Below the pieces are notes generated by a model, which was not told the origin of the DNA, made no database searches, and worked only from the letters and a program-made list of their open reading frames with translations. From contig NZ_PUBZ01000033.1 in the NCBI RefSeq assembly GCF_003205875.1, positions 62,001-126,000 of the forward strand: DNA of 64,000 bases, read 5' to 3'. Of this stretch, positions 1-8,273 are shown one piece after another. The translations under genes and the position numbers were made by a program. Positions within the stretch are counted from its first letter, which is position 1. Each line of letters starts with the position of its first letter. Source of the stretch: Herpetosiphon llansteffanensis. Its GTDB lineage: Bacteria; Chloroflexota; Chloroflexia; Chloroflexales; Herpetosiphonaceae.

Positions 1-2207
1 TTGGCCTGATCGTGCAAATCGACCACACGATACTCGGTGGCAATAAACAAACGCGGCTCGGTTTCGGCCAACGCAGCCAAGGTTTGCATATGCCATTCGT
101 GATCACGATCGTAAAATGGGCGTTGCTCGCAGGCCAGCAGATGAAATGGCGCTAGCCGCAAATCATCAAGGCTTTGCACGGGCCAGCAGTATTGTTGATA
201 GGCATCAACATAGCCTTGGACTGCCTGTTGGCGCAGTTGGGTATGCGCAATCAAGGCTTGCAATTCAACCGATTCGGGCATGCGCGTAACCGTTTGTTGC
301 AAGGCTGCTTGGGCTGCGCTCATGCTGGCGGTCGCGGCAACACCAACTGGCGCATATTGCTTGCGAATCAAATCTTGGGCTTTGGCCGACCATGGCAATA
401 GTTCGCAATCCAAGGCAAACCAGGTTGAATCGAAGTTTTCCCACCAATTCAGCTTGGTAATTGCCTGCTGCACTCGTTGCAAAAAGGCGGTTTCTAGCTC
501 AGGATCGTTAAAGAAGCGTCGGCCAGTGCGGGTATAGCAAACCCCGATCTGCTCGCCAAACACGCCAAACCGAGCTTGAGCCACGGTGCTATCGCGGCAA
601 ATAATTACAATTGCCCGCGAACCCATATGTTTGGCTTCGCACACAACCTCGTTAACTCCCGCCCGCCGATAGTAATCGAGCGCTTCGGCGGGATGCTCCA
701 AGAACCCATCACGTTGACTGGTTTCCGATGGCGACATGGTTGGTGGTAGATACATCAGCCATTGCGGCTCGATGGCAAAGCGGCTGATCACTTCCAAGGC
801 GGCGGCGGTTTGTTCTTCGCGCAGGTTAATTTGGCTCATTAGGCTGGTGCTGATTTTGAGTTTGCCTTGAAAATCGCTCAAATTGAGCACGTGGTCGTTT
901 TCCTGCTGGGCCGCAAGTTGGCTTGCATTGTATTCCAACGGTCGTTTTGGAATAGCATATTGGGCCAATGCTGGCACCTGCACAAACTCGCGCTCTGGGT
1001 AGCGTAAGGCAGTTAAGGCTCCACCAAAGGCACAACCAGTATCAATATCCAGCGTATTATTGAGCCATTCTGGCTGCGGAATCGGCGTGTGGCCATAGAC
1101 CACCAAGCCCTCGCCGCGATATTCTTTGGCCCACGGGTAGCGCACAGGCAAGCCAAATTCGTCGGTTTCGCCTGTCGTTTCGCCATACAAGGCAAATTCG
1201 CGCACATGCTTCGACATGCGGCCTTGCAATGCTTGCTTCATGCCAGCGTGGGCCACAACCAATTTACCATCATCAAAAATCAGGTGGCTCACCATTCCTT
1301 CGATAAACTGGCGCACTGCTTGACGAAAGGCTTCGTCGGTTTCGGCCAAAGCTTGCATGGTTTCGGCCAAGCCATGGGTTTGCTTCACTTTGCGCCCAGC
1401 CAATGCGCGGGCCAATTTATCGTCGTGATTGCCGGGCACACACAAGGCAGCGCCTGTTTCGACCATGCTCATCACCAAGCGCAACACGCCCACTGAATCC
1501 GGTCCACGATCAACTAAATCGCCAACGAACACGGCGCGACGGCCAGCAGGTGGCGTGACCATAAAGCCATAGTTGTGGCCTGGCGTGAGGTTAATGCTAT
1601 AGCCCAATTCCAACAACAAACGCTCTAGTTCGGGATAGCAACCATGAACATCGCCAATAATATCGAATGGGCCATGCTCGGTTTTGCGGTTGCTCCACCC
1701 TCGTTGGCGCACAATTTCAATGGCATCAACGTGCTCTGGCGTAACGCTATGTACAACCCGAAAACCTTCATCGCGCAGGTTGCGCAGCGAACGCCGCAAA
1801 TTATCAACTTGGCGCTTGACCACAAAATCGCCAAAGTTGCGATTGGCACGGCCTACGTTGCGCTCCAAACAAACTCGTTCAGGCGTTTGCAGCACAATCG
1901 CCACCGGCCAAACGTGATAATGGCGCGCCAAGGCTAACAAGGGTTGGCGCGCTGCTGCTTGAACATTGGTCGCATCGATCACGGTCAAGCGGCCCAAGGC
2001 TAGGCGTTTGGCCGCAATCGTATACACCAAATCGAAGGCATCAGCAGAAACCGCTTGATCAGTTTCGTCATCGGCGAGCATGGCGCGGCAGGTATCGGAA
2101 GAAATAATTTCGGTTGGCTTGAAATGGCGCTGGGCAAAGGTCGATTTCCCTGCACCAGAAGCGCCAATCAAAATTACTAAACAAAATTCGGGTATTCCTA
2201 GTTCCAT
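1..2207 (-). CDS. pnkp: Polynucleotide kinase-phosphatase-ligase Pnkp (RNA repair), C-terminus beyond window
   Basis: Three-domain RNA end-healing and sealing enzyme. It phosphorylates 5'-OH ends, removes 2',3'-cyclic phosphate or 3'-phosphate, and seals with an adenylyltransferase ligase module. Seen after translating the minus strand: P-loop GASGAGKST at about residues 15-23 (kinase); a binuclear metallophosphatase with GDVHG, GDLVDRGPDS and GNHDD (about 180-280); and a ligase motif I K-H-M-G with the nucleophilic lysine at residue 526. The frame is open to base 1, giving at least 735 residues; family members are about 850-870, so only the C-terminal ligase part is missing. The ATG at 2207 follows AGGAGA by a normal spacing. 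It lies 12 bp downstream of the RlaP gene and in one operon with Hen1, the known partner of bacterial Pnkp. Domain assignment is from motif recognition; the function is established for the family. Confidence 0.95.
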   Translation of the reverse strand, partial: MELGIPEFCLVILIGASGAGKSTFAQRHFKPTEIISSDTCRAMLADDETDQAVSADAFDLVYTIAAKRLALGRLTVIDATNVQAAARQPLLALARHYHVWPVAIVLQTPERVCLERNVGRANRNFGDFVVKRQVDNLRRSLRNLRDEGFRVVHSVTPEHVDAIEIVRQRGWSNRKTEHGPFDIIGDVHGCYPELERLLLELGYSINLTPGHNYGFMVTPPAGRRAVFVGDLVDRGPDSVGVLRLVMSMVETGAALCVPGNHDDKLARALAGRKVKQTHGLAETMQALAETDEAFRQAVRQFIEGMVSHLIFDDGKLVVAHAGMKQALQGRMSKHVREFALYGETTGETDEFGLPVRYPWAKEYRGEGLVVYGHTPIPQPEWLNNTLDIDTGCAFGGALTALRYPEREFVQVPALAQYAIPKRPLEYNASQLAAQQENDHVLNLSDFQGKLKISTSLMSQINLREEQTAAALEVISRFAIEPQWLMYLPPTMSPSETSQRDGFLEHPAEALDYYRRAGVNEVVCEAKHMGSRAIVIICRDSTVAQARFGVFGEQIGVCYTRTGRRFFNDPELETAFLQRVQQAITKLNWWENFDSTWFALDCELLPWSAKAQDLIRKQYAPVGVAATASMSAAQAALQQTVTRMPESVELQALIAHTQLRQQAVQGYVDAYQQYCWPVQSLDDLRLAPFHLLACEQRPFYDRDHEWHMQTLAALAETEPRLFIATEYRVVDLHDQA

Positions 2208-2219
2208 CAATGTCTCTCC

Positions 2220-3116
2220 TTAGGCCACTTGAGCGCGGCGCACGGCTAAGAGCCAGGCATTTGCCGCCGCAAGATCGGGCAAAATTGGCAATTTGGTGGT
2301 GGCATAGGCTTGTTCAAATTCGGCGTGCAAGGCAATTCGCCAGCGGTTAATCGCATCCCATTGCATTTCGCCAGCCCGAATCGCCATCAGTTGCTCACGA
2401 TGTTCAACATGGCGCAAGCGTAATTCGCCGTGGCGCAAGCCATGAATCCCACTTAGCAAAAGCCGAATCAGGTGCATCACATGTTTCCAGCGCAAGCTGC
2501 CGTTGGTGCGCAAATCGCGTTCGAGCAGGCGAAATTGGGCCAGCACATAGCTATTGTGGCTTTGATAAATGCGGCTGGTCAGCAGGCTATGGCGCATTGC
2601 CCGCAGCTCAAGCGCCAAGGGCGAGGCATGCTCAACCAAATCACTATACAAACATTCCAAGGCACTTGGATTGGCGCGCAACAGCAAATTCAAGAATTTT
2701 TGCACTTCCCAATAATGTTCTTGAGTTGCGCTCAATTCATATTGCTCAGGAATGCCAGCAAGCCCCCAATGCACGTTGGCTGGCGGCACAAAAAAGCCAC
2801 GCCAATCAGTATCCGATTCGGGCGTATCAAGGCCATAAGCCCGCGAGCCAATCACGCAGCGATAGTGAATCCAATCGCGCTGTTCGGCCAAGTTTGGTTG
2901 CTCCAAACCCGCTAACGGGTCGTTGAATTGCTTGCGCAAGCCAAAATCTTGGCGGGTTAATTGCAAGAGCGTGCCATCAACGCAGCGCACCGTGTAGCGT
3001 TCGCTATGCTCGCAAGGCGTTGCAACCACCTGCGCCATGCTATGCTTGGTTTGGTTTTCGATTGAGCGCAGCAAAACCACATGGGTTCCGAGCGCCAAAT
3101 GAAGTTTAGGTTGCAT
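2220..3116 (-). CDS. RlaP-type DNA polymerase beta superfamily nucleotidyltransferase (RNA repair partner)
   Basis: A predicted nucleotidyltransferase of 298 residues. The pol-beta fold signature is visible as GSRAYG at residues 90-95 followed by D102-x-D104, the metal-binding pair. Proteins of this type (COG3541-like, called RlaP in comparative genomics) sit with Pnkp and Hen1 in bacterial RNA-repair operons and have been proposed to add nucleotides to damaged RNA 3' ends; that role is inference here. I chose the ATG at 3116, which overlaps the end of the Hen1 gene by 11 bp, because an upstream in-frame ATG would give a longer overlap and non-conserved residues. Stop at 2220, 12 bp before the Pnkp start, so translation of the three genes is probably coupled. 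Confidence 0.88.
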   Translation of the reverse strand: MQPKLHLALGTHVVLLRSIENQTKHSMAQVVATPCEHSERYTVRCVDGTLLQLTRQDFGLRKQFNDPLAGLEQPNLAEQRDWIHYRCVIGSRAYGLDTPESDTDWRGFFVPPANVHWGLAGIPEQYELSATQEHYWEVQKFLNLLLRANPSALECLYSDLVEHASPLALELRAMRHSLLTSRIYQSHNSYVLAQFRLLERDLRTNGSLRWKHVMHLIRLLLSGIHGLRHGELRLRHVEHREQLMAIRAGEMQWDAINRWRIALHAEFEQAYATTKLPILPDLAAANAWLLAVRRAQVA

Positions 3117-4506
3117 CTTCAAACACCCCCAATTGCGAAGGCGCGCCATGGTTGGCATCTTCTGGGCCTAATGGCTCAATTGTCACCCGATAGTTGTAGG
3201 TTGAGGCAACGCGCTCGGCCCAAGCTGCAAACTCAGCGCGCGTCCACTCAAAACGATGGTCGCGGTGGCGCAACTGATCAGCGGGCAAACTAGGAAACAA
3301 TTGGTTGTACTCACGGTTTGGCGTTGTTACCAGCACCAATTTCGGGTGCGCAAAACCAAATACTGTTTGCTCAAAAGCTGGCAAATGGCCAAGCTCAAGG
3401 TGCTCCAGCACTTCAACAATTGCCGCCGCGTCGAAGCCCTTTAATCGTTCATCGCGATAGAGCAACGAGCCGTGTAATAAGCTGAGGCGTTGGCGTTGCT
3501 GCTCAGGCAAGCGTTCAGCCCGTTGCTGCAAAATCGCCAACGAGCGTGTGCTCAACTCCATGCCCACGACGCTGCTAAATTGCGCATCCTTGAGCAATTC
3601 GCGCAAGAGTTTGCCCTCGCCACAGCCCAAATCTAAGATCCGTTGTGCGCCTGCTGCCTTCAAGCGTTGCACAATCACGTTGTGGCGCTGGGTATGCAGG
3701 CTTTGTTGGCGTTCGCGAACTTCGGTCGTTGCTGTTTCGTCATCTGCTTCTGTTTGGGCAACTGTCTCGGGCGCGGTCGCTTGCAACAACTGCTCAAGCG
3801 CAGTGCTGGCCAGGCTTTTTTGATAGCGCAAATAGCGCATGGTAATCAATTCACGTTCAGGATGTTGCGCCAACCAACCATCACCTTTGCGTAACAATTT
3901 GCTCACCTCATCTTGGCCAATCCAATAGTGCTTGGTATTATCCAACACAGGGATGAGCACATATATGTGCGTGAGCAATTGTTTTACGGTCAGATTGGCA
4001 CTTAATCGAATTGACAGATACGAATGTTGGCTCGCAGTTTGGCTGGGATCAAGCTCGATTGGCGTTGCCTCGACGCTGTAGCCCAATGGATCAAACAAGC
4101 GTTGCACCAAGCCCAAACCAGCTTTTGCTCGCATCGCCACAACTGGCAACTCGACCGTTAATGGCATACTTTGCTCGACCAACTCTGGCCGTTTTTTACA
4201 AACTCCAGCAATTGCGCTTGAAAATACTGCGCCTAAAGCGACGCTCAGCAACGACGATGCCACATACGGGCGATCGTTCACATATTGGCTGAGCATACCT
4301 TGGCCGCCAGCATTGCCGCGCACCAAGGCCACCGGATCAACCTCAAGCAGCAAGGCCACGCGACATTGCTCTGAGCTAGCTTCTGGATAAAAAACATGAG
4401 CTGTACCAAATGGCAATTCAAACTGCTGTACCCGCTCAGGATGTTTATGTAAAATAAAACCCAAATCGGTGGCGGGCGTGTGGTTTGTGGATAAGGTCAG
4501 TAGCAT
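3106..4506 (-). CDS. hen1: Hen1: 3'-terminal RNA ribose 2'-O-methyltransferase
   Basis: The 466-residue first gene of the RNA-repair operon. Hen1 methylates the 2'-OH of the 3'-terminal ribose at an RNA break before Pnkp seals it, which protects the site from repeat cleavage. The N-terminal half (about 1-240) matches the bacterial-specific Hen1 region that binds and activates Pnkp ligase. The C-terminal half is a SAM methyltransferase with LDLGCGEG at 291-298. The metal site expected for Hen1 is present: E365-V-L-E368-H369 and H417 in HRFEW. Start ATG at 4506 is preceded by GGGAG at good spacing. Its last codons overlap the RlaP start by 11 bp. An alternative annotation as a generic class 12 methyltransferase is unlikely given the operon. 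Confidence 0.93.
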   Translation of the reverse strand: MLLTLSTNHTPATDLGFILHKHPERVQQFELPFGTAHVFYPEASSEQCRVALLLEVDPVALVRGNAGGQGMLSQYVNDRPYVASSLLSVALGAVFSSAIAGVCKKRPELVEQSMPLTVELPVVAMRAKAGLGLVQRLFDPLGYSVEATPIELDPSQTASQHSYLSIRLSANLTVKQLLTHIYVLIPVLDNTKHYWIGQDEVSKLLRKGDGWLAQHPERELITMRYLRYQKSLASTALEQLLQATAPETVAQTEADDETATTEVRERQQSLHTQRHNVIVQRLKAAGAQRILDLGCGEGKLLRELLKDAQFSSVVGMELSTRSLAILQQRAERLPEQQRQRLSLLHGSLLYRDERLKGFDAAAIVEVLEHLELGHLPAFEQTVFGFAHPKLVLVTTPNREYNQLFPSLPADQLRHRDHRFEWTRAEFAAWAERVASTYNYRVTIEPLGPEDANHGAPSQLGVFEDAT

Positions 4507-4542
4507 GCGAAGCTCCCTCTAGATTCATCTCGGCGGTATGCC

Positions 4543-4570
4543 TATTTAACCACAAAAAAAGCGCTTGCAA
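4543..4570 (-). promoter_or_regulatory. Candidate promoter of the hen1-rlaP-pnkp operon
   Basis: Reading the minus strand, TTGCAA (4570-4565) is followed after 16 bp by TAAATA (4548-4543), a plausible sigma-A type promoter about 37 bp before the Hen1 ATG. A run of T lies in the spacer. Assigned by eye only. Confidence 0.4.
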
Positions 4571-4665
4571 TCCATCGCAAGAGGGAAGCAGCGATTCATC
4601 ATTCGGCTGATCGATTAGATTGACAACCGCTGCTTGCTGAAAATGCCCAGCAATTCTAGCAGCTT

Positions 4666-4701
4666 AAAAAGAAAAGAACTGTATCTCTCACAACACAGTT
4701 C
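4666..4701 (-). terminator. Rho-independent terminator after the terpene synthase gene
   Basis: On the minus strand GAACTGT and ACAGTTC pair around a 12-nt loop and are followed at once by TTTTCTTTTT. It lies 38 bp past the terpene synthase stop and separates it from the RNA-repair operon. Confidence 0.75.
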
Positions 4702-4738
4702 CTTCATCCAACACACCACTTCAACAACCAATTACGCG

Positions 4739-5755
4739 CTAGGCACAATATTGCGAGCCATGCAAGCCTTCGGTCGAGGTTTGATAGCGCGAGGTCATGG
4801 TTGACCAATCGTGATTAGCGCGCATCCAGGTTGCCAAGCCATCAACAAAGCGATACAACGTTGGCGAACAAATTTCAGGAGCCAGCTTATCGAGCATAAT
4901 TCGTTCGCGTGTAAATTGATTAATCGTATCGTTATGCAAACGAGCAACGTAATTTAATGCTTCGCCAATCGGCAATTGATGTTGCGCATGAATCAAATAG
5001 ACCAAATTTTGCCAATCGCCAGCTAATAATTCTTTGCGCAATGAAATAATATCATTCGAGTAGAACACCACCCGATTGACATACTCACACAAACGCCGCA
5101 CCATTGGATGTAAACGTACTTGGGGATGCAAAAACTCGTTATTGCCAAATTCAATCAAGGCTAAGCATAAATAGGTGCCACTCGTATACAAACGTTGCAT
5201 AGCATAGGTTTTTTGGGTTGGAATATAACCTTGAGCGCGGTTGTTGGCTTCCCATTGCACCGCAGCAAACGATTTGCGCAACGAATCAAAGAAGAAATGT
5301 TGCCATGCTTCTGGCGATCCCTGCACAAGGCGGTTGGTCACATCGCCCATGGCTTGAACAATTGGCAAATCGTGGCGTTTGGCGGGCGAGCCTTTGAGCA
5401 CTTTCATCAAGCGTTGCAAGAGCGTCGCCATGGCGCTGGCATCGTGATCGCGGCCAAAACGATCTAATTGATCATCAAGCAGAAAGAGGCTGGTGCTCCA
5501 ATCGGCGATGGTTGGCATACGCTCGGCCAAGGCATTGGGGTAAGCGCGAGCCATCAAGGTGCCATAGCCACGTTGATTGAATGAGATCCGCGTTTCCAAA
5601 TCGTCGAGCAAACCAAATTTATCAGCCCAGGCTTGGGTTGAGGCCTGAATCGCCAGCGCATCTGGGTGAATAGCTGCCGGAAATGGACAATAGAGCACAG
5701 GAAGATCGCGGGGCATAAGCGTCGCTAAGTGATGCAATGTAGTACGGGTTGGCAT
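4739..5755 (-). CDS. Class I terpene synthase (cyclase)
   Basis: A 338-residue class I terpene cyclase that should ionise a prenyl diphosphate (farnesyl or geranyl diphosphate) to a cyclic terpene. Both magnesium-binding motifs are visible: the aspartate-rich DDQLD near residues 92-96 and the NSE triad in NDIISLRKE near residues 213-221. The length is normal for a bacterial single-domain sesquiterpene synthase. The product cannot be read from sequence. A 100-residue ORF of unknown function lies 70 bp upstream on the same strand, and a strong terminator follows, so this looks like a two-gene transcription unit. No P450, methyltransferase or prenyl diphosphate synthase is adjacent. Start ATG at 5755 follows GGAG in the upstream sequence. 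Confidence 0.9.
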   Translation of the reverse strand: MPTRTTLHHLATLMPRDLPVLYCPFPAAIHPDALAIQASTQAWADKFGLLDDLETRISFNQRGYGTLMARAYPNALAERMPTIADWSTSLFLLDDQLDRFGRDHDASAMATLLQRLMKVLKGSPAKRHDLPIVQAMGDVTNRLVQGSPEAWQHFFFDSLRKSFAAVQWEANNRAQGYIPTQKTYAMQRLYTSGTYLCLALIEFGNNEFLHPQVRLHPMVRRLCEYVNRVVFYSNDIISLRKELLAGDWQNLVYLIHAQHQLPIGEALNYVARLHNDTINQFTRERIMLDKLAPEICSPTLYRFVDGLATWMRANHDWSTMTSRYQTSTEGLHGSQYCA

Positions 5756-5825
5756 TGAGTCAATCTCCTAAATGCTTGACAAACCTAACTATGCGTTGGT
5801 TGCTTCTCAAGCAAATAATTCATCT

Positions 5826-6128
5826 CTACTTTTCAGGCAGCATTCGCCAGTTGGCCCAAGCAACCTGGTTGCCTACGCATGCCAATTGGTTATTAAATGC
5901 TTTTTGGTGTGCCACACGCCAATTTTTTAGTTGAGTTTGCATTACTTGTGCATCAAGCCACGACTTGGGGGCTGTATCACTCAATAAAAGTTGTTTCGGA
6001 GCCGATTTGGTTGTGAATTGCCAAACTGGATCAGGTGAATCCAGTGCAGCGGGAATCGACGCTTCCAGCTTGGGAATTGGGGCTGGAACCGTTCTCGCTG
6101 CTGGTTGTAGGTGTGTTGTGGTTGGCAT
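5826..6128 (-). CDS. Small protein of unknown function upstream of terpene synthase
   Basis: An ORF of 100 residues, MPTTTHLQ...MLPEK, with a proline/alanine-rich first half and a tryptophan-rich second half. I chose the ATG at 6128 because GAGG lies 6-7 nt before it; an in-frame ATG at 6140 has no such site. No known domain recognised, no signal peptide and no membrane segment. Its first residues (MPT) resemble those of the downstream cyclase (MPTRTTL), which may be chance. Same strand and 70 bp from the terpene synthase, so co-transcription is likely. It could be a cyclase partner or a degenerate N-terminal domain of a once longer cyclase. Confidence 0.55.
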   Translation of the reverse strand: MPTTTHLQPAARTVPAPIPKLEASIPAALDSPDPVWQFTTKSAPKQLLLSDTAPKSWLDAQVMQTQLKNWRVAHQKAFNNQLACVGNQVAWANWRMLPEK

Positions 6129-6305
6129 AACATACCTCATCTACACGTTCTACACGGACGACCATCGGTGCTTTCTCAGGGCAACACATGGCGATTAAGC
6201 TAATTACCTGAGTACTACCTTAATCTATCCAACTAGCCTATGTCTATCACCCAAAGCGCATTCTTTAGTCCTCTCTTTGATCACCGCTAAAGGTGAATCA
6301 GTTAA

Positions 6306-6319
6306 TAGCTAGTTAGCTA
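6306..6319. promoter_or_regulatory. Twin TAGCTA half-sites upstream of the terpene synthase unit
   Basis: TAGCTA-GT-TAGCTA, two self-complementary hexamers 2 bp apart, in the 295-bp gap that holds the promoter of the small-ORF/terpene unit. A regulator-binding site is possible; nothing else supports it. Confidence 0.25.
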
Positions 6320-6355
6320 TGCAAATGCGCGCGTATATCATAATTATATGAATAT

Positions 6356-6390
6356 AAAGTGGTATAACATCGGGCGTTATACCACTTTTT
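6356..6390. terminator. Strong hairpin terminator after pabBC
   Basis: AAAGTGGTATAAC (6356-6368) pairs perfectly with GTTATACCACTTT (6376-6388) around a 7-nt loop. It starts about 35 bp beyond the pabBC stop on the minus strand. The T-run is better on the plus strand, so it may work in both directions. Confidence 0.7.
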
Positions 6391-6423
6391 GCTATACCTT
6401 TAGTCCTAGTACCGCTAGGGTTA

Positions 6424-8175
6424 TTAATAAGAATTGGTAACGTCTGTAGTATCTAGTTCCACTAAAACCCAGCCGCGGATACTATTGATGAGCCAAATTC
6501 GACTAGCCGCATGGAGATCGGCTAGGACTAAAGTACGTTCATGAATGGCGTGTTGTTGCAACAATTCGGCGCGATATGTGCCCGCTAATAATCCGGCGCT
6601 GACTGGGGGAGTCCATCGCTGGCCGTCAAGCTCAAGCACAACGTTGCCTCTGGTAAATTCGGTCAACTGACCATGCTCATTCCACAGCAATACATCAAAA
6701 TATGCGGGGGATTCTTGGGTGAATGCGGCATACACCATGCGGTTGGTGGTTTTGTGGTAGAGAAAACGATTGTGCGAGTTAACCGCTGTGGGAGCCAGCA
6801 TCACCTTTTGGCCATCGGCGGTCGGCGTTAACGGCGTGCTGATAATTGCGATCTCACCCGCAGGGGTGAGGTTCAAGCGCACGCGTAAGGGTGTTGGGCA
6901 AGCTTGGCTATGCTGATGGAGCGCTGCAAGCAGCGCCGTTCGATCATAAGCAAAGCCAAAATAGGCCGCCGAAGCCTGCAAGCGCTGCAAGTGATGCTCC
7001 ATCAACCAGTAGACCTGACCATCCCAGCGCAGAGTCTCAATCAAATCGAATTGCGGCCAACGCTCGGTCAATAATTGAGCTTTAAGTTGGGCCTCTGCAT
7101 ATTCGTCATCGGCCTGCGAATCCCAGGTTATGCCGCCGCCCACGCCATATTCCGCCTGCTGCTGGCGCTGATCGATCCAAACGGTGCGAATTGCCACATT
7201 AAAGGTTGCGCTGCCATCAGGCCGTAGCATGCCAATCGCGCCACAATAGACCGCCCGTGGCTCAGCCTCAAGCTGGCGAATTAATTCCATCGTTTTAACT
7301 TTGGGCGCGCCAGTGATCGAGCCACACGGAAACAGCGCTTGCAGAATATCGAGCAGGCTGGTGTTTGGCTTGGTTTTGGCGGCCACGGTCGAGGTTAGTT
7401 GCCAAAGTGTGCGATAGCGCTCTAGCTCAAACAAACGTGGCACGCCAACGCTGCCAATTGCCGCAACCCGACCCAAATCGTTGCGCAACAGATCAACAAT
7501 CATCAGGTTTTCGGCGCGATTTTTCTCCGAGGTCTGTAATTGACGAGCCAAACGTTCATCTTCTTCGAGCCAACGCCCGCGTGGCGCAGTGCCCTTCATA
7601 GGCTTGGTAGTCAAACGCTGCTCGCGCCAATCGAAAAAGAGTTCAGGCGAAGCCGAAAGTATTTGATAATCGCCAAGATCGAGGTAGGCACAATAATTGG
7701 CTGCTTGGGCAGCGCGTAAATCGTGGTAGAAGGCCAAGGGATCGCCGCTGAAATCGGCACGCAAGCGTAAGGTATAGTTGACTTGGTAGGTTTCACCACG
7801 GGCAATTGCCGCATGAATCGCACTCATCGCCTGCCGATATTGCTCAAGGCCCATGCTTGGTTGCCACGCTGAGAGCTGATAGGAGTGGGTTTGTGGTCCT
7901 AAATTCTGTGGTGCAGAAAAAGCTGCAAACCACACTAATGGCAAGTTGGCTGGTGGATGACACGCCAACGCAGGATCAAATGCTGCTGCCGCCTCGTAGC
8001 TCAAATAGCCAATCACATATGCGCCAGCTTGTGCCGCAGCTTGCGCAGCTTGAATCGTCGGAAGCACCTCGGCGCTGGTCATCGCCTGATAGACCGCCAA
8101 CGGTTGGCGAAACTCCAACGCTTGGGGTTGCCCAGTCGCATCGGCAAAATCAAAACGCCCATAGATCGCACTCAC
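6424..8175 (-). CDS. pabBC: Fused aminodeoxychorismate synthase component I / aminodeoxychorismate lyase (PabB-PabC)
   Basis: A two-domain folate-pathway enzyme that would make 4-amino-4-deoxychorismate from chorismate and ammonia and then release pyruvate to give p-aminobenzoate. Residues 1 to about 335 are a chorismate-binding PabB domain with SASPELFF, KPMKGTAPRG, LLRNDLGR and the strongly conserved FPCGSITGAPK. From about 340 to the end there is a class IV PLP aminotransferase fold (FDLIETLRW, HHLQRL, LLWNEHGQLTEFTRGNV), as in PabC. I chose GTG at 8175 because GGGAGG lies 9 nt upstream; the ATG at 8211 has no ribosome site. No pabA glutaminase gene is nearby. It is divergent from trpC with about 100 bp between them. 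Confidence 0.92.
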   Translation of the reverse strand: MSAIYGRFDFADATGQPQALEFRQPLAVYQAMTSAEVLPTIQAAQAAAQAGAYVIGYLSYEAAAAFDPALACHPPANLPLVWFAAFSAPQNLGPQTHSYQLSAWQPSMGLEQYRQAMSAIHAAIARGETYQVNYTLRLRADFSGDPLAFYHDLRAAQAANYCAYLDLGDYQILSASPELFFDWREQRLTTKPMKGTAPRGRWLEEDERLARQLQTSEKNRAENLMIVDLLRNDLGRVAAIGSVGVPRLFELERYRTLWQLTSTVAAKTKPNTSLLDILQALFPCGSITGAPKVKTMELIRQLEAEPRAVYCGAIGMLRPDGSATFNVAIRTVWIDQRQQQAEYGVGGGITWDSQADDEYAEAQLKAQLLTERWPQFDLIETLRWDGQVYWLMEHHLQRLQASAAYFGFAYDRTALLAALHQHSQACPTPLRVRLNLTPAGEIAIISTPLTPTADGQKVMLAPTAVNSHNRFLYHKTTNRMVYAAFTQESPAYFDVLLWNEHGQLTEFTRGNVVLELDGQRWTPPVSAGLLAGTYRAELLQQHAIHERTLVLADLHAASRIWLINSIRGWVLVELDTTDVTNSY

Positions 8176-8273
8176 GAATTGTTGCCTCCCAACAATAAAG
8201 CCAATTGGCATAGCGCTAAACCATATGCTACTCTAGCGCCATGCACCGCTGTTTCTAGCCCACGAGGTTTCCC

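Noticed and set aside
2472-2926. Long plus-strand ORFs opposite RlaP, Hen1, Lon and others.
   Set aside because: They are antisense shadows of well-supported genes, without domains or ribosome sites.
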